Assembly: GCA_020746105.1 (NCBI GenBank)
Contig: CM036618.1
Span: forward strand, 94,916,122 to 94,980,121
Reading direction: 5' to 3'
DNA: 64,000 nucleotides
Source: Trogon surrucura
Lineage: Eukaryota; Chordata; Aves; Trogoniformes; Trogonidae
A program made the position numbers and the translations under genes. The notes below the pieces were generated by a model that searched no databases, was not told the DNA's origin, and saw only the letters and a list, made by a program, of their open reading frames with translations. This document shows, one piece after another, positions 47,452-60,541 of this stretch. Numbering within the stretch: the first letter of the stretch is position 1; each line of letters begins with the position of its first letter.

Positions 47452-50327
47452 GATGACTTTTATCTCTGCCATAGCAGACATGAAGCTTTCTGGGAGAAAA
47501 AATGTGCTTGGCCCTTTGGGAACAGATTTTTACTGCTAGGAAACAAAATAATTAAAGACTTTTTTTTCCCCCCCCGAAGCACAAAACTTTGGTTTTCAAC
47601 ATTGTTATGCTAGATTTTGTTTGTTTGTTTGATGTTTCTGTAGCTAATGGGCTTCTCGCTGTTTTCTCTGAGACATAGTTGCTGTTTATCTCTACATTGG
47701 TCAGACTCTCATCAGGAGGTAGCATCGTGGGTTTTTTTTCTTTTTCTCTTCTGGACCTCCTCACACAGGCTCAGCACAAATTGCTCAGGGGAGATGAGGG
47801 TGATATTGCCATGTAACTGCTGAAATGTTGCTTTTTATTTATTTTTGGAGATTTGCTGGTCTGTATGAGCACCAGCCTGGCAAACTGAATTTTCACAGTG
47901 ACATAAAGATGAATTAAGACAGCAAAACACCTTGCTCATGTGTGCATTGATGAGAGAAGGAAGCAGAGAAGGATTAAACCAGAGTAAGATATCAGTTTGG
48001 GGTATGTGGTTTTAATATTTTTGATTGTTTCCTGGCAAGGTGTGTGTCTCTGAAAGGAAATGCAGTTAGGATTCTTCCAAAGGGTAAATCTTTGATTTTT
48101 AAGAAGAAGTATTTGTCTAATTGTCCCAAAGCTGAGCTCTTCTTTTCCTTCCTATGGTTAATTAATGAGGAGGAATTGTCTGGCTAAAAAAAAAACCAAC
48201 AAACTTCCAGCCATGATCAAAGCATGAAAAATGACATAAATGTATTGAGGAGTTCCAGCTCATTTAGTGCCTCTGGGCTGGATGCTGGCTGGAGGTCAGG
48301 TGGGGACCTCTGGGCTGCGGGAGCTTCCTGCAGCTCCCAGTGCCTGGGTTAGGGAAACCACTTGTGGGATAGGAAGGTTCCTGTGTTTTCCCACTGCATG
48401 TGGTTACTCAGGTGAGCAAAGGGGATGTCAGACACCCCTGAGCAGCTGGCCTGCCCAGGGCACTGGGGCACCTCAATATCTGGTCTCCTCCCCAGGCTCT
48501 GCAGTCCCTCCTTCAGGTGAGCTATTGCCAGGCCTGTTGACCTGGGCTGTCGTATGTCTCTGCAAGGCTGGAGTTTAGAAGATGCTTTGCTAAATATGAA
48601 TTGTTTGTTGGTGTATGCCCTCATTTGTATGCCCCATGCATCAGTCTCTTCCTAGAAGACACCAGGTAGCTACTAACGTTTGTGTGAGTTGGAGAGTTTG
48701 CAGTGAGCTGGAGTCTTGCACTGAGAGAGCTGCTGCATCTTTCCTGGCACGACAGCATTCAACCCTGGGCATTCAGAGGGGTCTGAAATGCTGTGATTAA
48801 TTTAATGTGGGAAGCCAGGAAGCATTTTTTGCCCATTTTGTTTTAGATGTGGGGCACAATGGTGTTGAGCCAATTCCTTGCAGTGCTCATGAAAGGAGAA
48901 CGTGTCTCTAATTACATTAACTAAAAAAAAAAAATAATCAGAAAATCGTGGAAAAGGATGGGGAAAAGGACTTCATAATTTATTACACAATGAAATGTGT
49001 GGAAAAAGGCTCTTGTCTGACTGAAATGTCTATGACTAGTAGTGGTTGGGGCTGTCGTGTTATAGCAAGACCTTTGCCATCCTTTCCCTTCATGGAGGTA
49101 TGATGGAAAAGGCTATTTAGAGCGGCGGTTCCATCGACTGAGGCAGCTGCTAACCAGGGCAAGCACAAGAAGTCATGCAGAGGCTGCAGGGATGTGGGGA
49201 GCAGGGCTCATGTTCACCCTGGACACCTCTCTCCACATGGGCAGACAGGGGGGTGAGCATGTTGTGAACTATGTGATGTTGCTGCCTGTCCCTGGGGAGA
49301 GGAGGGTTCCTTTCTCCCAGTGTTCCCTGCAGAGGTTTTAAAAAAATTGGGGTGGAAGGGAACTGTGATTGTCAGACTTCTTGAGATAAGAGGGTCTTGT
49401 GCCTGAGGAACTTGGGAAATAGGGATGCTTGCTACATGTCTATGTGTAAGTAAAGGATCTTCCTTGCCAGTGGGTCTGCAGGGGCAAAACTCATGATTTA
49501 TTATCCCCTATCAGGAGCATTGTAAGAATTGGGTTGGATGCCCTATGAAAGGTTAACAGAGTATTTTCCTGTGGTGAGCCCATAGATCATGCTCTGATTA
49601 TCATACTTTGCCGGTGTTTTGCAATTTGTGGCTCCTGGAAAGCCAATGGTCTGTAAAGGTATCAGAAGGTGGTTTGTGGACAGTGGCTCAGGAAGAGAGA
49701 AAAGATTAAAAGCTTTTATGCACTCCATCGCCCACACAAGGAAGCAAACAAAACAGGAAGAAAATGAATGTCCATCTAAGACATTAAGCTATTTTTCATT
49801 TGGCTATGGTGTTGCAGCAATACTGTTGAAGAACAAAAATGGATTCCGCACCCTGCAGAGGGTTAGGTGGGCACTGGATTCAAAAGACGAGATGGTGCTC
49901 TAAAGCATTTCTTTGCTACTGCGTATTTCTGTGACTGAGCAGGCCTGATGCAGGCTGTGCCTGGCTGGCTGCTGTGTGTGTGCCATGGCCTTCGAGTGTG
50001 ATGGGAACCGTCATCTTAGTCCCTGTAGAATCACTGCGTGTTAGTGGAGGAAGAGCTAGGAATCAGCCTAGTGCTTGCCCAGCTTTGAGCTCACGGTAAT
50101 GCACTTTAACTGGATAAGAGTATCCTTGGGTAACACAGACTATGTTTGCGTTCTCAGGCAAGTCTGCACCTGCTCTTAGGTTGTAGAAGGAGCTGGCTAC
50201 GAAGGCAGATTTTTCCCAAGATTGTCCAATCCAGGGTTTTCCTTCTTTTTGGGCTCCCAGAAAGGAAAATAACTCTTCAGAGCTGTACCTTGTTCTGCTG
50301 TAAACTACCCCTTGCTTCTGCTCCTGG

Positions 50328-50373
50328 TTCCCTGAGCCTTGTTCCTTCTGTTCCCTGAGCCTGGTTCCTTCTA
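50328..50373. repeat. 23-bp imperfect tandem duplication
   Basis: TTCCCTGAGCCTTGTTCCTT and TTCCCTGAGCCTGGTTCCTT stand in direct succession with a 23-base period. A partial third copy (AGCCTTGTTC) follows. Confidence 0.85.
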
Positions 50374-53300
50374 AGCCTTGTTCACCTCCCTGTTGTGCCC
50401 TCACAACTCCTTTCTGTTGCCATGACCCTTTGCTTGCCCACCTTGAGGAGCCCTGGTCGTCTTTCTCCATGGCTGGAGCTTGGGTACCTCAGGTTCCAGG
50501 TGAAGCCCCTTGTGGAGGACTGTTCATGGTACAAATGCTCTTGCTCTGTCCTCAGCCCAGCTTCTCAGGCAAGATGCTGCTCTAACAGGGCAGGAGTTGG
50601 CAGGCACACCAAATGGCACTTCCTGCCTTCCTGCTCTCCTGTTCTCCTTGTGTGATCTGCTGGTGGTGTAGCTGTTCCAAGGAGTGAATGTTAAACTTCT
50701 AGTATTGCCTGTTTAGAATAGTGGGAACGTTTTTGCTTGCTCTGGTCCCTGAATTGAAGTATTTTCCCTTAGTGGAGAGGAGTCCCTTTTTGCAGCTGGG
50801 AAGCTGAAGCTGCCTCTGGAGTCACAGGGACGAGCAACCTTTCACTACAGAAGCAGCTCCAGCACTGAGGCAACATGACATTGGGACCAGAGCTAGCTGT
50901 GGCCTTGGGGATGCTGATATTGTGCCAACTCCTGGGGTGTCAGTGCTGGGATGCATCAGCAGGCATGTCTTTGACGTGTACCAGGGTCAAAGAGACCCCA
51001 AACTGCAGCTTGTCCCATAGCTGTAGTCTTGTCCTTGTCAGGCAGCTGGCAGTTCTCTATTCCTGATGAATCCTCTCCCAAGGGAATACTGACCAGCACA
51101 TCTCAAAGCAGGATGAGAGGAGGAAGTGGGTAAATCAGATATTAAGGCAATCTTACTCTAATTCTTAACCCATGCTGGCACCCTAATCCAAACAGGAAGG
51201 CAGCGGGAGTTTGGACAGGGATCAGTAGACCTGACTTAGTGCTGCACAGAACTAGTATAATTATGGGCAAATGGACATAATCACAGAAGTAGCTGAGCTC
51301 TGATGAAGAGCAGGCTTTTTCCTGAGAGCTTCTGGCAGGAGTGCTGGCCAGCTCTCTTCCCTTCTTACTCCTGCCCACACTTTCCCTCAGCTCTGCAATG
51401 AGCTTTGCCAGCCCTCAACATCTGCACCCCTTGTAGTTTTTAGGATCTGGATCCTCACCAACACACATGGACATTTTCCCTTGGGAGGCACGGAGGTGAT
51501 ATCTTCCTCTGATGTTTGGAAGAAACTGAGGGACAGAAAAGCAACCTAGTCAATCTGGTGGCAAACATCTTCTCCAGATGCATGTTAGATGTGAGGAACA
51601 CTCAGGCTTGCTAATCTTTCTCCAGGCACTCACTGCTGAGTGCACAGAACAACGGAAGGCCAGGCTGGTGTCCCATCTGCAAACAAGAATTTGAGTAACT
51701 TAACCAAGCATGACACATTGGTCTGGACCACATCCCTGTGGTCAGGTTCTCCTGGATCACAGTCCAGGCCTGTAGTGGTGGGACTGTCCTTCCTTTCTTC
51801 CTTGGTTGCAATAAGCTTCATGGGATGCCAGGGACGGTCTACTCCCAGCTGGGGGAACAGCAGCTCCTTCCTGTGCCCAGGACAACACATGGTCTCCAGG
51901 CTGTGGGTGAGCTGGCACATGTTTCTGGGGGCAGCAGCTGCACCAGCACTCCCAACCTTGACAGCTTTTTTGCCATTTTCCCTGTTGCTCAGCAGTTCCC
52001 TCAAGCCATCCCCGTCATCAGCTGTTCACACTTTTCCACTGCTGGTTCTGGGTCTTGTTCAGGCTTCTTTGACATCTTTCCTTGTCCCATATCTGCATGA
52101 GCTTTCTGTTGCAGAGCAGTGGGGTTTGAGGCTGAACCCCACCATGCTCTCCACGAAGTGACCCCTGCCACTCCTGGGGGCTTTGCTTCCTGAGTGCCTC
52201 CAAGGTGCTCCCAAGCCTGACAGACACGGGGCAGGGGGAGCTCCACCAGCATCTGACCCGTCCTTTGGAAATTTTCAGCTGCATGGGTATGGAGACATTT
52301 TGTCTGAGGGATGAGGCTAAATCTAAGCTGTGGTAAAGCCCTTGCTCCAGCACCAGCTGCTCCAGAAAGCTGCTGCACTCTTTTCTGAGCTGAGCTCCTT
52401 GTGGATGTAGAGGCGGCCCCTGTGCACGTGTCAGACAGGGGAACAGGTGCCAAGAGCATGTCTGGGAGGAGGGATTTCTTGCTGGTGCCATGCAAGGTTG
52501 GAGCAATGCTTGGCTTTTCCCCTTCTCTCCTATAAATGGTTTTTGTTAAAACAGGTTTCTTATCAACAGCGAGGGCTAAATGAGCTTCACTGTAAGGAGG
52601 AAGCTACCAGTGGCCTGTGAACTGGAAGAAAATCTTGGATAGGTTAGATATGAGATGACCCTCAAGAATGTATCCTGTCCTCACAGATTATGTTAAAGGA
52701 CTTCTTCTGGCCACACTTGACCCTCTGTCGGATGCCTGGTGGGATGTTTGCTCTCCTGCAGTGGGGCAAGGGCTTTCCCAGGCCTCTGGGGAAAGAAGTG
52801 CAATGAGGGTTATTAAGCCCTCATTCCCTGTCATGGGAAGCTCCTGTGCTTTTGGGTAAGGTGCTTAGTCTGAGCCTGACTTCCCAGAAAGCTGCCTCCC
52901 TCATGGCTGAGGACACAGGAGGCATTTTGCCAGGCTCTCCTGCAGATTGGTGAAGGTGTGGGAGTCTGGGACATGGGGAGCCCTATTCCCACTGCTGGTG
53001 GGAGCACAGGAGTGCTCGCTCGCTTGCTCCCTGCTCCAGCCAGCTGGGTTTAATTTTAGAAACACAGCGCTATCTTGGGGCATCATTTTCCACGGAATGC
53101 AAGTCTTTAAGTAAATAAATAACAGCTTTGTGGAGGTGGAATGACGGCCTGTAACCGCACTGCAAAACACGCACCGAGCCCTGTTTCGCTTGCATGTGGA
53201 ATTACTTTATACAGATACAGTGGCTGCGCTGCCTCTCTCCCCTCCCTCAGCCCCCTCCGGAGCTGGCCATGTGCATTGATTAAAAAGAAATCAAAACACC

Positions 53301-53424
53301 TTGAAATACCAATCTTGAAGAAGTGGAAATGAAAACCCATCCAGCTGCTGGGGTTCAGCTAGAGTTCTCTGGCATAGGTCTGCAAAAGCTGTGCCTTACG
53401 GGCGATGGGCTGTTATGTGTAGAT

Positions 53425-53518
53425 GAGGTACTTAGGAACATGGTTTAGTGGTAGACCTGGCATTTGTAGGTTAATGATGATCTTAACCTAAACAATTCTA
53501 TGATACAATGATTCTGTG
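53425..53518 (+). mobile_element. CR1 LINE 3' tail fragment, avian type
   Basis: The blocks 'ACTTAGGAACATGGTTTAGT', 'GGTAGACCTGGCATTTGTAG', 'GTTAATGATGATCTTAACCT' and 'AAACAATTCTATGAT' follow the chicken-type CR1 3' end (GGGACATGGTTTAGTGGTGG, GGTTAATGGTTGGACTCGAT, GATTCTATGATTCTATG). Only about 94 bases are present, with an internal deletion before AACCTAAA. Confidence 0.88.
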
Positions 53519-54994
53519 CTTTTGCTGCATCTGGGACATCCCAGAAGGATGTGCTCTGAGGCATCCTCAGTGAGCTGTGAGGGAAATAGCAGGCTATAAA
53601 CATGAATGCAAGAAACGTGTGTTTAAATACCCCTCCCAGTCTGGCTGGTCAAGAGCCTTCTGCAGGCAGTTGTGTTGCTGATGGCTGAATGTCCTGGGTG
53701 TGTCGCTCAAAGTGCCTTTGTTGGCTGGAAAATCCTGTCAAAGCCATTTTACCACAGCAAGAACTCAGGTCCAGCAGCAATGAGATGCCTGCATGGCATT
53801 GGTTGCATAAGCTGCTGGTAACCCTGTCACCCTGAGTCACTAAGGTGAGCTCTTCTAGAGCTTCCAGCCCAAGCAAGACCTTACCGTGGTGGCCTTCAGC
53901 TCATGCAGGGACTTCAGAGATGCACCTAAAATCTGCAAGATAGAGCAAATGTTGTAAAAAACCACCCAGACTGCTAGCTACTCACTTTGCTCTGCTTCCG
54001 CTGCACATTTCTGCTGCCACGGGAATGAAACAGTGGTTGGGATAACAGGACATGGTGCTTGTAAGGAAATTGGGGCAGGAGCACCCATCTTGGCTGCATT
54101 AGGAGTTGGCAGCAGTGCTCTGGGAGCCTCCTCGAAGCCAAAGGGGTGGCTAGACTGTGCCTAATTGTGGAGGTATGAGTGAGCTCTGGTAACAGCCTTT
54201 GTAGCGAGTGGGTTTGAAATCAGTGTCTGTGGCTTGGAAAAAGGATCGTGTAGCATCCTGGTGCCACATGCAGACAGGATGCCTGAAGAGGTTTTGCTCT
54301 GGTCTTTCTCTCATAAGTACACAAGCTTATATTGTTCTCATTCCTATAGCCCTTGGCAGCAATGCTTCTGGGCTGATAGTTTCGTGTGTTTGTTTAGGGC
54401 TGGTTGTAGTATTTCCATTCACTGTAAGGCCTTGGGACTGCCAGTTGCCCCTCAGCCTTGCTGGTGGCTTCCTTTCCTTGCAGGCTGTGAGGCTGGGAGG
54501 ATATTCCATGGGGTGTGGTTCTGCTGCTTCTCTTCTGCAAACTACCTGGCTAAGCTGTCTCTTCTCCTCCTTGGCCTCAACCTGCTCCTTCCACTGATAC
54601 CGCAGGTCTGGAGGGAATTTATTTTTTGTAAACCCTAGTGCAGGCCCTCTCTTGTGAGGCTGGGCAAGCTCTGCCCATGTTCTCTGTAAGCCTGGGATCA
54701 GGGCGGCCCTGGCAGCAGCTTGTCTTTTCCACTGATCTCAATTAAGATTCAGTCTTGGCAGGATGGAGCCTTACGGGCTGCCAGCTGCAATAGGAGAGAT
54801 GAAGCTTCAGGGGCAGCAGAAATTACTCGCTTCCCTCAGCTCAGCTCATTTCTTGGATCTGGGTTGAGGATGGCCCCAGGAGTTGATTTGCAGAAGCCAA
54901 ATGAGCCACACAGAGCTAAAACATTTCCATTCAGAGTCAGGCGCAGGGTGGGGAAGCACAGCTCTCCAAAGTGCTGAGACTGTGGGTGGCAGCT

Positions 54995-55028
54995 GGGGAG
55001 GTGGTGGGAGGGAGGGAGGGAGGGAGGG
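54995..55028 (+). repeat. (GGGA)n repeat, G-quadruplex-prone
   Basis: Five or more GGGA units (55006-55028), preceded by GGGGAGGTGG, give more than four closely spaced G-triplets on the plus strand. This is the classical requirement for a G-quadruplex. Confidence 0.85.
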
Positions 55029-57404
55029 TGCCCCTCCCACCCGATGCCGTGACGAAGCAGCAGTTCCAGCCTTGATGGACCTCTGCACATGGGGAGGCTG
55101 TGTGCCGAAGTGACCCTGTTAATGAAACGGGAGTTCGTTAAGTCCTTGGCAGGTGGTCCTAATGGCAGGCCAGGGCTGCCCCTCTCTCCCAGCCCAGCAG
55201 GAGCAGATGCTACCAGCCAGGTCTCCTCCCGGTGTGAGGCTGCACAGCTCTGCTGATGTTGATGGAGCTTTGCCATAACTGGCACCAGCTGGTAACTGGC
55301 CTAGGGCACTGCTCATGGAGCTGCTGTATATCTGATGGCATGTGTCATTTTCCAAGCATAATATTAACACAACTTTACAGTTGCCTGACCCTCCTGCTCT
55401 CTCCTCCTCTTCCTCCCCTGCCTCCTTTCGCACTGCAGCCAAGCTGCCCTTGACATTGAAACTAAACACTCTGCTTTTTGCTGGCCTTGTGTCTTTTCAG
55501 CTGTGTTCCATGTGTGGAAGCATCATGGGTACAGAAGAGCATTTCTGTTGCGTTTATTTTTAAGACTGAATCCACGCAGGAACAGCTTAGTAGTACTGAG
55601 TGTTCCTGGGTTTTGAGCAGGCTTTCCAGAATTTGAGGATAAGTTCTATGCCCTCTCTGTCGATGGAGCTATTGATAAAGCAATTGTCTGTAATGCTGTT
55701 GCTATTTTGGGTTCTGGAAGCAACCCTTAAGCTATAATAAAGTGTAAAGCCTTGCTCCATGGAGCAAGTGTTGTGTGGATGGCACCCTGGGAAGCCATGG
55801 ACACTAGGCAGCTTGTCCTGATGGCCATGGCCATGCCACTGCAGTCGAGTTGTGCACATGAAGCTGAGCAGAGCAATACCTGTTTTGTCGTGCAGCTCTG
55901 CTCAGAACAAAGCTCAACAGTACCACGGGACAAGCGTCCCTTCTGGTGAACTTGCGCTCTGCTGCACTTCACAACAGTTATTTTGGGTGCCCCACAATCC
56001 CCAGAGGAGCAAACAGGACAAGTACAAAAATAGAGATGCTAAACTAGAAAGTTTTCTAAACATGGCTCTGGTGGCATGAAAGGACAGCGGAAGGTAGAGA
56101 TAGCTGGATTTGTGTCTTAGCTACCACGGTTTAAGCTTCTTGTGACCAAAATGAGAATCTCCTCTTATGACGGTGCACTGAGCTCACCCAAAGCTCTTCA
56201 AGGCCCAGTTTGTGAAAAAGGATTCAGCCACTCCACCCTGTGCCTTTCTGGGGAGCGTGCCAGATATGTTGGGAGGTTTGCCTACCATTGTCATGGCTTT
56301 TCAGTGCTCCTCAGATCCACCGGTTCTGAGACCTAAGTTGCAGCTGTACCCTTAAGTTTCAAAAAAAAAGTCTATTCAGTGAGTGCGCTGCAACCAGCAA
56401 CTCCTCCAACTGTTTCAACTGTTTTTAGGTTCCCTGAAATGCTAAGCTGCTCTTGGAGCAAGGCGCTAGGAAGTGGAGGGAAGGAACTGTGTTTCTATTT
56501 AACTAATTAGCAGTCCTATGTCCTGGCCAAAGCACACACAATGTTACAGCCATTTTTAAGCTGTTACATTGCCTGCATAACTGCTGCTGAGGCAGCCAGA
56601 AAGAGCCGCGAAGTAGTGAAGGGCCAAGGAAAGGGTGGGAGAAAGGGCCAGATTCTGTTCAGTCAAATCCCATGTAAAGCTGAGTAACGTCAGCGACTTA
56701 CAGAGAATTACCGCAGGTCACCAGCAGCTTAGAATAGCTAAAAAAAAATTCACTCCCCTGTTTAGTGCTCAGCTGTTGCTGCTTTTAGAGTCTGGTTTTG
56801 AGTCGTTCCCATTTAGAAGAGGACCCTTCCTAAGGTATTTCAAGCTCTGTCTTCCCTCTACGCCCCACTCTTTTTTGCCCACCATTTTCTGAAAGCACTG
56901 CTCTCTTTGACATAGGTTTAATCTCTGTAAGAATACTTGGGGAAGCCAGCAGAAGCTGGTCACTTTTATATGCCGCATCCAATTTTTTTCCAGGGCAGTC
57001 TGAGGGTGGGGTAGCTAGCGTCAGATGTGGCGGTGAAGGAAAGACAGGCTGAGCTGCCACAAAAGACACAGGCTGGATTAGCAGTGAACAGACAGCAATA
57101 CGCAAGTGGGAGGTTAGCTGGGACAAGTGAGACTTTCCAGCAGGCAAAAGCTCCTCTGCACACATGTTGTGAGGGCTGCCACGAGTTGCACTTGGGCTGT
57201 GCCCAGCACACGTGGTGTCAGAGGTGCAACTTGTGCTTTTATGGGACCCTTCAGGAGAAAGAGATGGTGGGCTAGTGCTTTACAGTTTCTTTTGGTAAAC
57301 CTTCAAACACCTGGTTCCAAATTAGGAAGCAGCTCCTAGAAAAGATGTAAAGTGTTGTGCTATCATCCCAGGATTGGCAGCATTTGGAGGCTGCATCTGG
57401 AGAA

Positions 57405-57421
57405 AGAGAGAGAGAGAGAGA
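57405..57421. repeat. (AG)n microsatellite
   Basis: Eight AG dinucleotides preceded by GAAA. Confidence 0.9.
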
Positions 57422-57917
57422 CTTCCTTGCAGCACGGCTCCTGTCTGTGGCCTCTTGCAGAGAACCTGCTCTGAATTGGGACTGATTACAGTGAACAGCT
57501 CAACTGATTGAATTTCCTCAGGCAGGAACAGGCCTTCTCGATAGTAGAAGAGGTGAGAGCTTTCCTGGAAGCTCTGATGCATCAGAAAGGGAATTTCCCT
57601 TAGACTTATTCATGATTCAGGAAGGATGGAGTTTTATACAGGCATTTCCCTGGATCTCAGTTTCAGTGCATGGTCAGCTGTGAGAGCTCTGGAGGCGCCA
57701 GTACCTTATGTTACTCTGCGACACAAAGCAGTGCTGTTAGCGCCTCTGACTCGCTACAGGCATGTGGGAGAACGGATAATGATGAGAGATGATAAATTAT
57801 GATGCTAAGTCTACAGCATTACTCAGTTTAAGAGCAGCTAGAGATGAGTTTCACTCAACAAAAAAAATAATAGATTCCTTACAGTAATGTTATTGTCAGT
57901 GATCCCTTGCTAATTGC

Positions 57918-57927
57918 TGACTAGTCA
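57918..57927. promoter_or_regulatory. Perfect 10-bp palindrome TGACTAGTCA, possible bZIP site
   Basis: TGACTAGTCA lies within TTGC-TGACTAGTCA-TTGCAA. It resembles bZIP (AP-1/MAF-like) sites with an inserted base and flanking TTGC half-sites. A site of this length is expected by chance in such a window, so function is only a suggestion. Confidence 0.15.
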
Positions 57928-58044
57928 TTGCAACTTATAAAGCCTGTCTTGTTGCTTGTCCTAACTATTCACAGATGCTTGTGCATTAAAACATAGATGT
58001 TCCTTTGAACGTATAAAAAGAGTATTCAAAGTAATGTGAAACAT

Positions 58045-60541
58045 ACTCCATTACAACTAGTATTTATTAAAAATGCGGTGGACAAAAAAAAGCAAGCCTC
58101 CAAAAAGTAGTCAGTTCATTGACATGTAATACACCATTGCCCACCCAGCACCACTGAAACATGCAGTGCTCATTTCACCTCACTTCTCTTGCAAAACGTT
58201 GACTCGCGCTTGGTTCATTATCTCTAAGTGTGCGTAGTTTCAAGACTCGATAATGTAACATGAGAGTAGAATGGCACCAAAGTCTTGTTTGCCCGAAGCT
58301 TCCAGCCACTCTCAACCCAAGGAAGTAGTCAAATGTGCGTAAATAGCAAGATGTGTGCGGCGGTCATGCGTGTGCTCTGTAGTACAGTCTCGAGTCCTTT
58401 GTGTGAGCTCTACAGCATGATAACAAACTTCTTGGAAGCCAAAGAATCATATGCCCCAAAGCATCATTTTACTACTACTGTGTCTAGATTCCTTTTAGTT
58501 TTCAAAACTATCTAGAGACCGGGCGAAGGCAGGGAGGACAGGGTGTGTTGTGTGCGGTGGGGGGAGCTAGGTGTGAATCACTTAACTGGTTCCTTTTCCT
58601 GGCACCTTGTTTCCAGGATGAGCTAAGAAAACTTTTGTGCTACAGGCACAGGAGCTCCACAGATGAACACGGTCTCTGGTATTCACAGGGTTGGGGCAAT
58701 TGTTGGCACTGGGTATGGCAGTGCTAGACACACTCCAGAGAAGGAGCAGGAATGCCCCTACTCTTAATTTACAGACAGATCAGTGATACTGAGGGAATCA
58801 GGACTGCAACACTGAATGTAGGTGTGCAAATGTTTATGGAGTTTGGGGCACCAAGTTTTCCAGACTCCTTCCCCTTTCAGCTGTAGCTGTCGTGTGTCCT
58901 CATATGTGCCTTATCTCTCAGTGACAATGCATAAAGAATCAAATTAATTCACCTGCAATGGAAAAAGTGCTTTCTGTAGTAGCTAGTGTATGAAATTTGT
59001 AAGGGATTTGTGGTAAAACCTATTGCTTCCTCATCTTAGACCTGTGCTCACTTTAAGGGAGAATGATGTGTGTGACAGTGTGGTATGTGCTTTACTGATG
59101 CTCACAGTAATTTAATCTTATTTCATGAAAAGCAGCTGCTTGCAAAGTTTAAGATGCTTTTTTGGTAGCCTCTGACATCATTAGAGCTGTCCTCACCTCC
59201 CTGTGCATATGGAGGGAGCACCCTGAATCATATGCAACTTCACATTAGCCATCAGCACTAGAAAACAAGTAAACCAAAGTTGAAAATGCCCTATTTAGAA
59301 AGTTTAAATTAAAGGACCCATCAGTATTAACAAGGTTGAGTAATTTCTTATCTAGGACAGTCAATTATCAAAGTTATTTAAAGCTACATGACAGTGGCCA
59401 CTGGTACATTTATGGGGACACTTAAGTGCTCTGAGGCCAGAAGACTTCATGAACCCAAATGAGTGAAACATACAGGAAAACACTCTGGCCAAGGCAACGG
59501 CAACTACCTTACTCTTCCAAGTTAGCTTTTAGTCTGAAGGTTTGTTTTATCTGTCAAGACTATGCAGGTTGCTGGTTACTAGGATTAAAAAACTGTGAGT
59601 TTCCTGGGTCTTGGTGTGACATCTATTTCTAACGTCAGGGGGAGATGACACCTACTTCTGTGCAGGGCATAATTAAGCCCTTAAGCATGCAGGCCTGGGG
59701 CCTCAATGTATTTGAGTGCTAAGATCAAAATGCTGGAACATGCTTCTAACATTGTAAAAGGTATCTCTCAGATTACCTTTCAGATCAGCAAAGTAACTTC
59801 CAAACACAGAAATCGTCTGTATCTAGATCCTGTTTTATACAGCAGAGAATTGGGCAGCTGCCACCTTTCTTTTTCTTTTTTTTTCCTTTTGAAACTGATA
59901 TCTGGATATTTCCCACTTACAGGCAAGGGAAGCAGTAGCAATGCAAACAGATGGGAGCTGCCCCTCTGACCCTTGTTGTTCCACAATTATAATCTCTGCT
60001 GTAAGGTAAGGTTCTCCCAAGCTATGTTCTTGTTGCGTTCTAAATTCAACTAAGGGAGGTCAGAGGGACAGACGCAATTCTGAAATCTTAATCCTTAACT
60101 TAAAAATAGGTGCCAAATAACAGCACTTCCTTCATTTCCGGAATTCACAGTTTCGTGGTGTGATCACAGCAGCTCTAAGTATTTCACTGCAAGAGGAAAA
60201 AAAAAAAAAACCAACAAACCACCTCTGTGGCATAATGGGGAATCTTTGCTCAAGCTTATGGTGAGGGCAGTGAAACAAAGGTAGTGGCAGAGTGGACAAG
60301 TCTGTCCCCTAAAGAAAAAACAAAACCCAAAAAAACCACACATGCGGTTATCAAGAGGGATAACTGGCTCCACTCTTCACCCAGCAGCAAGCTAACAGGG
60401 TAAGGCAAAACAGGACTTGTTAGGTTGTTGTACGGGGCACCCGCTGAGGTCTCCCAGCCTGCCATCTGAGAAACAATAGTTCTGCAACAGGCTGAACATG
60501 AGCAATGGTCACCTGGAGGGCTGGAGGTGTCTGGATATGAT
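58045..60541 (-). other. MOCS1: Possible MOCS1 3' UTR and downstream DNA
   Basis: This is the DNA following the MOCS1 stop codon on the minus strand. No other gene is recognised. On the minus strand the first hexamers are an ATTAAA (plus-strand 59111-59116) and an AATAAA (58063-58068), either of which could end the message. The UTR length is therefore unknown. Confidence 0.3.
58063..58068 (-). terminator. MOCS1: Candidate MOCS1 poly(A) signal (AATAAA on the minus strand)
   Basis: The plus strand reads TTTATT. It is the first canonical AATAAA downstream of the MOCS1 stop that I can find, about 2.5 kb away. A variant ATTAAA is closer (59111-59116). Confidence 0.25.

Larger units (their letters stand above)
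45681..58044. other. DAAM2-MOCS1 intergenic region, GC-richer, no recognised gene
   Basis: Apart from the exon candidate at 47175-47271, the CR1 tail at 53425-53518 and simple repeats, I recognise no gene here. Open frames up to 173 codons occur on both strands (notably 51640-52506 and 54208-55285). They overlap each other in several frames, as expected from GC-rich, stop-poor DNA, and show no known domain. An lncRNA could be hidden here but cannot be shown from sequence. Confidence 0.5.

Noticed and set aside
54208..54638. Two overlapping plus-strand ORFs of 129 and 134 codons with hydrophobic stretches.
   Set aside because: Hydrophobicity follows from T-rich sequence. The frames overlap each other, there is no homology I recognise and no supporting splice or promoter signal.
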